Source of the DNA: JAYSFC01 sp041913505
Lineage (GTDB): Bacteria > Pseudomonadota > Gammaproteobacteria > Burkholderiales > Burkholderiaceae_C
Direction: 5' to 3'
Length of the DNA stretch: 23,828 nucleotides
Assembly: GCA_041913505.1 (NCBI GenBank)
Contig: JAYSFC010000050.1
Span: 1-23,828, forward strand
The translations under genes and the position numbers were made by a program. Positions within the stretch are counted from its first letter, which is position 1; each line of letters begins with the position of its first letter. Under the pieces are notes generated by a model that searched no databases, had not been told where the DNA came from, and saw only the letters and a program-made list of their open reading frames with translations. Below are positions 9,173 to 15,356 of this stretch, in pieces.

Positions 9173-9187
9173 GCGGCGGGCCGCCGC
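9173..9187. terminator. GC hairpin between convergent sdaA and the metallophosphoesterase gene
   Basis: GCGGCG (9173-9178) pairs perfectly with CGCCGC (9182-9187) around a 3-nt loop, immediately after the sdaA stop and 10 nt from the end of the opposing gene. There is no T-run on either side, so intrinsic termination is uncertain. Confidence 0.25.
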
Positions 9188-9196
9188 CCCCCCGGT

Positions 9197-10084
9197 TCAG
9201 GCGCTGGCCGCCACGCCCTGCGCGGCCTTCTCGGCCTTCTGGCGCGTGCGCCGGGCGGGCATGTGTTCGGCCCAGTGCAGAACCTCCAGGCGCCCATCGG
9301 CGTGCTCGGCCAGCGCCGTGAGGCTCTCCACCCAGTCGCCGTCGTTAGCGTAGAGCACGCCGTCGATCTCGCGCAGCTCGGCATGGTGGATGTGGCCGCA
9401 GACCACGCCATGCACGCCGCGCTTGCGCGCCTCGCGCGCGACGGCGGCCTCGAAATCGCTCACGTAGCTCACCGCACGCTTGACCTTGAGCTTGAGGTAC
9501 TTGGACAGCGACCAGTACGGCAGCCCCATGCGTGCGCGCAGCACGTTCAGGTGGCGGTTGAGCTTGAGCGTGAACTCGTACAGCGTATCGCCCAGGTGCG
9601 CGAGCCACTTGGCGCACTGCACCACGCCATCGAACAGATCGCCATGCGTCACCCAGAGCGCGCGGCCATCGGCCGTCTGGTGCACCCAATCCTCGGCCAC
9701 CATGATGCCGCCGAAGTTCTGGTGCAGGTATTTGCGCGCGAACTCGTCGTGGTTGCCCGGAATGAAAACCACGCGCGTGCCCTTGCGCGCCTTGCGCAGG
9801 AGCTTTTGCACCACGTCGTTGTGCGCCTGCGGCCAATGCCAGCTGCGCCGCAGCTGCCAGCCGTCGACGATGTCGCCCACGAGGTAGAGCGTTTCGCACT
9901 CGGTGTGCTTGAGGAAATCGAGCAGCGCCGCCGCCTGGCAGCCCGGCGTGCCCAGGTGCAGGTCGGAGATCCACAGCGTGCGAAAACGCAGTGGCGGGCG
10001 CGAAGGCGGGTCCGCCGCGGGCCCCGCATCCAGTGGCCCCTGGGTGCCCTGCCAGGCGTTGAGGAAAGCATCGTCGCGCTGCAT
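9197..10084 (-). CDS. LpxH-like calcineurin-type metallophosphoesterase (UDP-2,3-diacylglucosamine diphosphatase-like)
   Basis: Two-metal phosphoesterase of 295 residues. All metal-binding blocks are present in order: SDLHLG, VGDIVDGW, GNHDE, THGD and GHIHH. The segment LVGDIVDGWQLRRSWHWPQAHNDVVQKLLRKA is characteristic of the COG2908 (LpxH-related) family. LpxH cleaves UDP-2,3-diacylglucosamine to lipid X in lipid A synthesis, but true LpxH is about 240 residues. This longer type has an N-terminal extension and a KLNRHLNVLRARMGLPYWSLSKYLKLKVK insert, and its substrate is less certain. ATG 10084 (MQRDDAFLNAWQG) was chosen; longer in-frame starts would enter the promoter region of divergent hpnD. 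No good Shine-Dalgarno is visible, so the exact start is uncertain. Confidence 0.85.
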   Translation of the reverse strand: MQRDDAFLNAWQGTQGPLDAGPAADPPSRPPLRFRTLWISDLHLGTPGCQAAALLDFLKHTECETLYLVGDIVDGWQLRRSWHWPQAHNDVVQKLLRKARKGTRVVFIPGNHDEFARKYLHQNFGGIMVAEDWVHQTADGRALWVTHGDLFDGVVQCAKWLAHLGDTLYEFTLKLNRHLNVLRARMGLPYWSLSKYLKLKVKRAVSYVSDFEAAVAREARKRGVHGVVCGHIHHAELREIDGVLYANDGDWVESLTALAEHADGRLEVLHWAEHMPARRTRQKAEKAAQGVAASA

Positions 10085-10118
10085 GAAACCGCATGGTTGG
10101 CCGCGCGCATGACGCAGC

Positions 10119-10148
10119 CGTGACACGGGCGAGAAAACCGCGTGACAC
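10119..10148. repeat. Direct repeat CGTGACAC spaced 22 bp in the divergent lpxH-like/hpnD region
   Basis: CGTGACAC occurs at 10119-10126 and again at 10141-10148, 22 bp apart (about two helical turns), in the 199-bp gap between the two divergent genes and close to the metallophosphoesterase start. Each copy is built on the short dyad GTG-A-CAC. It could be a pair of regulator sites, or chance. Confidence 0.25.
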
Positions 10149-10251
10149 CCGCTTGGACTCCAAAAAACATAGCACCTCATGCAGGCAACAAAAGCACTCG
10201 CGCCCGAAAATGCGCCAAACCTGCCCTGTCGCCCACCGCCAACACTCGTGG

Positions 10252-10257
10252 GACAAT
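10252..10257 (+). promoter_or_regulatory. GACAAT -10-like box before hpnD
   Basis: GACAAT lies 26 nt before the hpnD ATG and would give a leader of about 20 nt. It matches the box before hpnC (6637-6642), including the following C. No clear -35 element is seen. Confidence 0.35.
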
Positions 10258-10283
10258 CGCGCCACGCCAACCCGACCTCCGCA

Positions 10284-11126
10284 ATGAGCACTCCCGAGCA
10301 ATACGTACAAGAAAAAGCCGCCGCCTCGGGCAGCAGCTTCTACTACGCCTTCCTCTTCCTGCCCGCGCCGCGCCGCGCCGCCATCACGGCCTTCTATGCG
10401 TTCTGCCGCGAGGTGGACGACGTGGTGGACGAAGTCTCCGACGCGGGCGTGGCCCGCACCAAGCTGGCCTGGTGGCAGGGCGAGGTCGCCAAGGCCTTCG
10501 CGGGCCAGGCCAGCCACCCCGTGATGCAGGCGCTGATGCCGCACACGGCGGCGTACGGCATCGAGCAGCGCCAGCTGCAGGCCGTCATCGAAGGCTGCCA
10601 GATGGACCTGGAGCAGACGCGCTACCTCGACTTCGCGGGCCTCTCGCGCTACTGCCACCTCGTGGCGGGCGTGGTGGGCGAAGTGTCGGCACGCATCTTC
10701 GGCCAGACCGACCCCGCCACCACCGAATACGCGCACCGGCTGGGCCTGGCCTTCCAGCTCACCAACATCATCCGCGACGTGGGCGAGGACGCGATGATGG
10801 GCCGCATCTACCTGCCTGTGAACGAACTGCAGCAGTTCGACGTGAAGGCCCACGAGATCCTCAAGCGCCAGTACTCCGACCGCTTCACGGCGCTCATGCG
10901 CTTCCAGGCCGAGCGCGCCCACCGGCTCTACGACGAGGCCCTGGCCCTGCTGCCCGCCGCCGACCGCCGCGCACAAAAGCCCGGCCTCATGATGGCCAGC
11001 ATCTACCGCACGCTGCTGCGCGAAATCGAGCGTGACGACTTCCAGGTGCTGCACCAGCGCATCCGGCTCACGCCGCTGCGCAAGTTCTGGCTGGCCTGGA
11101 AGGTGCAGGCGCTGGGCCGAATGTAG
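10284..11126 (+). CDS. hpnD: Presqualene diphosphate synthase HpnD
   Basis: Condenses two farnesyl diphosphates into presqualene diphosphate, the first step of the HpnCDE route to squalene. The 280-residue protein has SGSSFYYAFLFLPAPRRAAITAFYAFCREVDDVVDE at the N-terminus, including the first Asp-rich motif, and the second motif LTNIIRDVGEDAMMGRIYLP. Both are typical of HpnD. ATG 10284 (MSTPEQYVQEKAA) fits family starts; the in-frame start at 10179 would absorb the promoter region. hpnE follows 18 nt after the stop, so hpnD and hpnE form an operon. Confidence 0.94.
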   Translation: MSTPEQYVQEKAAASGSSFYYAFLFLPAPRRAAITAFYAFCREVDDVVDEVSDAGVARTKLAWWQGEVAKAFAGQASHPVMQALMPHTAAYGIEQRQLQAVIEGCQMDLEQTRYLDFAGLSRYCHLVAGVVGEVSARIFGQTDPATTEYAHRLGLAFQLTNIIRDVGEDAMMGRIYLPVNELQQFDVKAHEILKRQYSDRFTALMRFQAERAHRLYDEALALLPAADRRAQKPGLMMASIYRTLLREIERDDFQVLHQRIRLTPLRKFWLAWKVQALGRM

Positions 11127-11144
11127 GCCGGCGGTGAACGTCGC

Positions 11145-12452
11145 ATGAAGATCGCCATCGTCGGCGCAGGCTGGGCGGGCCTGGCGGCCGCCATCGCCGC
11201 CGTGCAGGCGGGCGCCGAAGCCACCGTCTTCGAGGCCGCGCGCACGCTGGGCGGGCGGGCGCGCGCGCTGCAGGCCACGGATGCGGGCGGCGCGCCGCTC
11301 ACGCTCGACAACGGCCAGCACATCCTGATCGGCGCCTACACCGAGAGCCTGCGCCTGATGCGCCTCGTGGGCGTGGACCCGGCCACCGCGCTGCACCGCC
11401 AGCCGCTCGCGCTCGAATTCCCCGACGCCACGGGCCTGCGCCTGCCCGACCTGCCGCCACCCTGGGATGCACTCGTGGGCATCGCGCGCGCGCGCGGCTG
11501 GGGCTTGCGCGACAAGGCCGCGCTGCTGCGCACGGCCGTGGCCTGGCGGCTCGCGGGCTTTCGCTGCGCGCCGCAGGCCACCGTGGAGCAGCTGTGCGCG
11601 CCGCTCACGCGGCGGCTCATTGGTGAGTTCATCGACCCGCTGTGCGTCTCGGCGCTGAACACACCCGCGCGCCAGGCCAGCGGCACCGTCTTTCTGCGCG
11701 TACTGCAGGACAGCCTGTTCAGCGGCCGCGGTGGATCCCATCTGCTACTGCCGCGCACCGACCTGGGGGCGCTGTTCCCCGAGGCGGCGGCGCGGTGGCT
11801 GCGGGCACGCGGCGCGCAGGTCCATGTCGGCCGGCGCGTGCAGGCGCTGGCGGCCGAAGGCGCACGCTGGCGGGTGGATGGCGAGCCCTTCGACGCCGTG
11901 CTGCTGGCCACGCCCAGCACCGAGGCCGCGCGCCTGGCGCGCACAGCCGAAGGCGCGCCGCCGCTGCGCGACTGGATCACCCAGGCCGAGGCGCTGCGTT
12001 TCATCCCCATCACCACTGTCTACGCACAGGTGCCCGGCGCCCCCGGCCCCGTGCTGCCCAGCCCCATGCTTGCGCTGCGGCCACAGGCCGATCAGCCCGC
12101 GCAGTTCGTGTTCGACCGGGGGCAGCTCGGCGGGCCCACGGGCCTGCTGGCCTTCGTGGTGAGCGCGAGCGAGAACGAGCGCGCGCGCATCGAGCAACAG
12201 GTGCTCTTGCAGGCGCAGGCGCAACTGGGCCTCGCGGGCCTGCAGCCCGTGCAGACCGTGGTGGAAAAGCGCGCCACCTTTGCCTGCACGCCGGGGCTGC
12301 TGCGCCCCGGCCTGGCGCTGGCCCCGGGCCTGTGGGCCTGCGGGGACTACACCGAGGGCCCTTACCCCGCCACGCTCGAAGGCGCGGTGCTCAGCGGCGG
12401 CGCAGCCGCACGCCGCGCGCTGGCCGTCAGTGCTCCAGCCACCACTGGATGA
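11145..12452 (+). CDS. hpnE: Hydroxysqualene dehydroxylase HpnE
   Basis: FAD-dependent amine-oxidase-like protein of 435 residues that reduces hydroxysqualene to squalene, completing the HpnCDE pathway. The N-terminus carries the dinucleotide-binding fold MKIAIVGAGWAGLAAAIAA, followed by the LGGRAR motif. The C-terminus has the second FAD contact region GLWACGDYTEGPYPATLEGAVLSGG. The central region (LDNGQHILIGAY, GSHLLLPRTDLGALF) is also typical of HpnE. It lies 18 nt after hpnD. Its last 26 bases overlap tail-to-tail with the convergent DUF2788 gene (12427-12452), an unusually tight convergence. Confidence 0.94.
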   Translation: MKIAIVGAGWAGLAAAIAAVQAGAEATVFEAARTLGGRARALQATDAGGAPLTLDNGQHILIGAYTESLRLMRLVGVDPATALHRQPLALEFPDATGLRLPDLPPPWDALVGIARARGWGLRDKAALLRTAVAWRLAGFRCAPQATVEQLCAPLTRRLIGEFIDPLCVSALNTPARQASGTVFLRVLQDSLFSGRGGSHLLLPRTDLGALFPEAAARWLRARGAQVHVGRRVQALAAEGARWRVDGEPFDAVLLATPSTEAARLARTAEGAPPLRDWITQAEALRFIPITTVYAQVPGAPGPVLPSPMLALRPQADQPAQFVFDRGQLGGPTGLLAFVVSASENERARIEQQVLLQAQAQLGLAGLQPVQTVVEKRATFACTPGLLRPGLALAPGLWACGDYTEGPYPATLEGAVLSGGAAARRALAVSAPATTG

Positions 12453-12639
12453 ACACCTTGGCCAGGAAGCCGATGAAGCCCACGCCCAGGCCCAGGAAGA
12501 TCACGAAGGTGCCGAATTTGCCCGCCTTGGATTGCCAGGCCAGCTGGGCAATGATGAACACCATGTAGAGAATGAACGCGCCCACCCCGTAGGTGAGGAA
12601 AAAGCCCGCGATCTGCTCTTCGGTAAAGCCGAAAATCAC
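12427..12639 (-). CDS. DUF2788 family small membrane protein
   Basis: A 70-residue protein of unknown function with two predicted membrane helices: FFLTYGVGAFILYMVFIIAQL and, after SKAGKFG, TFVIFLGLGVGFIGFLAKVFI. The AWQSKAGKFGTFVIFLGL block is the hallmark of DUF2788. The start is GTG 12639, whose first bases overlap the TGA of the upstream DUF2189 gene as GTGA, a classic translational-coupling arrangement. The only longer frame starts far upstream, inside the DUF2189 gene. The gene ends inside the 3' end of convergent hpnE. Likely co-expressed with the HAD and DUF2189 genes. Confidence 0.85.
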   Translation of the reverse strand: MIFGFTEEQIAGFFLTYGVGAFILYMVFIIAQLAWQSKAGKFGTFVIFLGLGVGFIGFLAKVFIQWWLEH

Positions 12640-13460
12640 GCCGCGCCCTCCCCGCGCTCGGGCAGGCCCGAGGCATCGACGAGATCGCGGTAGGCATGCC
12701 AGCTCGCATGGCCCAGCATCGGCATGACGGCCACGATGCCGATCATGAGCGAGCCCAGCCCCAACAGCGTGAACACCAGGATCAGCGCGGCCCACAGCGC
12801 CATGGGTGCGGGGTTGGCGAGCACCACTTGCCAACCCGTGAGCACGGCTTGGCGCAGCGTGGCCTGGCGGTCCAGCAGCAGCGGCATGGCCACCACGCTC
12901 GAAGCGAAGATGGGCGCTGCCAGCAGGCTGCCCAGCCCGAGCCACAGCTCGAACAGCCAGCCGCCGCGCGCAAGCACCACCTGGTGCACGAAGTCGATCG
13001 GCGACTCCACGCGCACGGGTGCCAGCAGCGTGATGAGCGCCGCCGAAACCACTACCCAGCCCGTGGCGGCCAGCGCGAGAAGCAGGCCGAACTGCACGAG
13101 GCACCAGTAATCGTGGTCGCCCCACTTGCTCGGGTGGCTGCGCTGCCACTGCAGCCAGGTGCGCTCCACCACGCCCCAGTCCGCACGCTGCCCGCGCTCG
13201 AGCGCGCGGCTCAGCGCGTAGAAGCTCGTGGCGAGCATCGGCCCCACCACGAGAAAGCCCGACAGCGCGCCCGCGAGCAGCCAGAAGCGCTGGTGCGCCA
13301 CGGCCACGATGGCCGCACCGAACAGGGCCAGCGCCAGGCCATGGGCCCAGCTGACCCAGCCCGCACGGGCGAAGTCGCGCCAGCCCCAGGCCAGCCAGGC
13401 CAGCGGCTGGATCAGCCCCACGGTACGCACCGGGGGCAGGAAAACCTTGTCTTTTGGCAT
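12636..13460 (-). CDS. DUF2189 domain-containing integral membrane protein
   Basis: A 274-residue inner-membrane protein of unknown function. After a short cytoplasmic N-terminus (MPKDKVFLPPVRTVGLIQPLAWLAWGWRDFARA) come roughly six hydrophobic segments, among them HGLALALFGAAIVAVA, FWLLAGALSGFLVVGPMLATSFY, FGLLLALAATGWVVVSAALITLL and LILVFTLLGLGSLMIGIVAVMPMLG. The WLAWGWRDF start and GPMLATSFYALSRALERG are typical of DUF2189. ATG 13460 excludes an upstream in-frame extension that overlaps the HAD gene. It starts 31 nt after the HAD gene and overlaps the DUF2788 start by GTGA. No function can be assigned. Confidence 0.87.
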   Translation of the reverse strand: MPKDKVFLPPVRTVGLIQPLAWLAWGWRDFARAGWVSWAHGLALALFGAAIVAVAHQRFWLLAGALSGFLVVGPMLATSFYALSRALERGQRADWGVVERTWLQWQRSHPSKWGDHDYWCLVQFGLLLALAATGWVVVSAALITLLAPVRVESPIDFVHQVVLARGGWLFELWLGLGSLLAAPIFASSVVAMPLLLDRQATLRQAVLTGWQVVLANPAPMALWAALILVFTLLGLGSLMIGIVAVMPMLGHASWHAYRDLVDASGLPERGEGAA

Positions 13461-13491
13461 GGATTCCAGTGGATTGGAGGGGGGTCGAAAA

Positions 13492-14187
13492 TCAGTCCAG
13501 CAGCCGGCACAGCGCCGTGAGGCTGTCCACGGTGGCATGGGGTGCAGCGCCCTCGTGCGGCCAGGCCGCGCCGGTGCGGTTGATCCACACGGCCTGCATG
13601 CCCGCACCCAGGGCGCCCTGGGCGTCGAGCGCGGCGTCATCGCCCACGTGCAGCACCTCATGCGGCGCCACGCGCGCGGCCTGGGCCGCCGCATGGAAGA
13701 TGCGCGGGTCGGGCTTGGCTGCGCCGAATTCGCGCGCACTCACGCTCGCCCGAAAGAACCGGTCGATGCCGATGGCCCGCAGGTCCGCGTTGCCGTTGGA
13801 CAGCGCCACCACCGGGTGGCGCGCGGACAGGAATGCAAGCGCATGCAGCGCGTCGTCGTACAGGTCCACGCGCTGGCGCTCGGCAAAAAATACCTCGTAG
13901 CCGCCGTCGGTCAGTGCGGGGTCCTCGCCAGCCTCGGTCAGCGCGGCGCGAATGAACTCTCGGCGCACGGCGCTCAGGTCGTGCGCCAGAGCGGGGTGCG
14001 AGCGCACCACACGGGCGCGCAACTCCCGAGCGCGCACGGGCTGCTCCAGCAGCGCCACGGCGGCCGGCGCCTGCGGCCGCAGCCAATCGCGCAGCACCTT
14101 CTCGGCCCGGTCCATGGTGGGCCAGATGGGCCAGAGCGTGTCGTCGAGGTCGAGGGTAATGGCACGAATGCGCGAAGGGTCCAGCAT
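13492..14187 (-). CDS. HAD-superfamily hydrolase (subfamily IA phosphatase-like)
   Basis: Cytoplasmic haloacid-dehalogenase-type phosphohydrolase of 231 residues. Motif I is ITLDLDDTLWPIWP with the nucleophile and acid/base Asp pair, motif II is ALSNGN, motif III is the Lys in GAAKPDPRIF, and motif IV is HVGDDAALDAQGALGAGM. A helical cap lies between motifs I and II. ATG 14187 (MLDPSRIRAI) puts motif I at the usual place; the longer frame to 14355 would run into hemH. A TATTCT box ends 6 nt before the ATG, so the mRNA may be leaderless. Divergent from hemH and first gene of a three-gene minus-strand unit. Substrate unknown. Confidence 0.9.
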   Translation of the reverse strand: MLDPSRIRAITLDLDDTLWPIWPTMDRAEKVLRDWLRPQAPAAVALLEQPVRARELRARVVRSHPALAHDLSAVRREFIRAALTEAGEDPALTDGGYEVFFAERQRVDLYDDALHALAFLSARHPVVALSNGNADLRAIGIDRFFRASVSAREFGAAKPDPRIFHAAAQAARVAPHEVLHVGDDAALDAQGALGAGMQAVWINRTGAAWPHEGAAPHATVDSLTALCRLLD

Positions 14188-14193
14188 GGTCCG

Positions 14194-14199
14194 AGAATA
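14194..14199 (-). promoter_or_regulatory. TATTCT -10-like box 6 nt before the HAD start codon
   Basis: On the minus strand TATTCT occupies 14199-14194 and the HAD ATG starts at 14187. Transcription would be expected to start at or next to the A of the ATG, leaving no room for a ribosome-binding site. No convincing -35 box is visible. Confidence 0.35.
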
Positions 14200-14237
14200 C
14201 CCCACACCCGCCTGCCGAATACTGCCCTGGCATTTGC

Positions 14238-14243
14238 CACAAT
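14238..14243 (+). promoter_or_regulatory. CACAAT -10-like box 6 nt before the hemH start codon
   Basis: CACAAT ends at 14243 and the hemH ATG begins at 14250, the same 6-nt spacing as on the divergent HAD gene. No Shine-Dalgarno sequence fits between them. This suggests a leaderless hemH mRNA if the box is a true -10. Confidence 0.35.
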
Positions 14244-14249
14244 CTGCCC

Positions 14250-15356
14250 ATGCCTTCGCCCTTGTCCCCCCGCTTCGCCCCCGAGCCACCCTACCGGCAT
14301 GGCCAGCCCGAGCGCACCGCCGTGCTGCTGTGCAACCTGGGCACGCCCGACGCACCCACGGCTCCCGCCCTGCGTCGCTACCTGGCCGAATTCCTCGGTG
14401 ACCACCGCGTGGTCGAGATCCCCCGCCTCGCCTGGTGGCCCATCCTGCACGGCATCATCCTGCGCACGCGGCCCGCAAAATCGGCCGCCAAGTACGCCAG
14501 CGTGTGGACGCCCGAAGGCTCGCCGCTGCAGGCCTGGACCACCAAGCAGGCCACGATGCTGCGCGGCTGGCTCGGCGAGGCCGGGCACCAGGTGCTGGTG
14601 CGCCACGCCATGCGCTACGGCAATCCCTCGATCGCAAGCCAGCTCGATGCGCTCAAGGCCGAGGGTGCCACGCGCATCCTCGTGCTGCCGCTGTACCCGC
14701 AGTATTCGGGCACCACCACGGCCAGCGTGTTCGACGCGGTGTACGCCTGGGCCTCGCGCACGCGCCATGTACCCGAGCTGCGCTTCGTGAACCGCTACCA
14801 CGACGACATGGGCTACATCGAGGCGCTCGCGCGCAGCGTCGAGGCCCACTGGCACCAACACGGCCAGCCCGATCAGCTCGTGATGAGCTTCCATGGCGTG
14901 CCCGCGCGCACGCTGCACCTGGGCGACCCCTACCACTGCGAGGCCCGCAAGACCGCGCGGCTGCTGGCCGAGCGGCTGGGGCTGCGCGCCGAGCGTTTCC
15001 GCGTCACGTTCCAGTCGCGCTTCGGCAAGGCCCAATGGCTGGAGCCCTACACCGAGCCCACCCTCGTGGAACTCGCGCAGGCAGGCACGCGCCGTGTGGA
15101 CCTGATCTGCCCCGGCTTCACGTCCGACTGCCTGGAAACCCTCGAGGAAATCAACCAGGAGGCACGCGAGGCCTTCCTGCACGCGGGCGGCCAGGAGTTC
15201 CACTACATCCCCTGCCTGAACGACAGCCACGCCTGGATCGGCGCGCTGAGCCGCATCGCGCAGCAGCACCTCGCAGGCTGGCCCACGCAAGCCGCGCCGC
15301 CACAGGTGCTGGCCGATGCGCGCGAGCGCGCCCTGGCCGAAGGAGCGCCGCAATGA
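14250..15356 (+). CDS. hemH: Ferrochelatase
   Basis: Inserts Fe(II) into protoporphyrin IX, the last step of protohaem synthesis, at the cytoplasmic face of the membrane. The 368-residue protein has the N-terminal TAVLLCNLGTPDAPTAPALRRYLAEFL, the porphyrin-cleft segment LPLYPQYSGTTTASVFDA, the catalytic His215 in MSFHGVP and the conserved acidic residue E296 in CPGFTSDCLETLEEI. These match bacterial ferrochelatases. ATG 14250 fits the family start. The stop overlaps the start of the Lon-like gene as ATGA, so the two are translationally coupled. Upstream is the divergent HAD gene with a 62-bp gap. Confidence 0.97.
   Translation: MPSPLSPRFAPEPPYRHGQPERTAVLLCNLGTPDAPTAPALRRYLAEFLGDHRVVEIPRLAWWPILHGIILRTRPAKSAAKYASVWTPEGSPLQAWTTKQATMLRGWLGEAGHQVLVRHAMRYGNPSIASQLDALKAEGATRILVLPLYPQYSGTTTASVFDAVYAWASRTRHVPELRFVNRYHDDMGYIEALARSVEAHWHQHGQPDQLVMSFHGVPARTLHLGDPYHCEARKTARLLAERLGLRAERFRVTFQSRFGKAQWLEPYTEPTLVELAQAGTRRVDLICPGFTSDCLETLEEINQEAREAFLHAGGQEFHYIPCLNDSHAWIGALSRIAQQHLAGWPTQAAPPQVLADARERALAEGAPQ

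Noticed and set aside
10179..10283. Upstream in-frame start for HpnD
   Set aside because: The extra 35 residues lack family similarity and cover the GACAAT box and the intergenic region.
9345..11741. 798-codon minus-strand open frame across the metallophosphoesterase, hpnD and part of hpnE
   Set aside because: It is antisense to two confident genes and out of frame with the phosphoesterase. Composition is His/Arg/Ala-rich with no recognisable domain.
13974..15353. 459-codon minus-strand open frame opposite hemH
   Set aside because: Shadow of ferrochelatase, whose catalytic residues and family blocks are in the plus frame.
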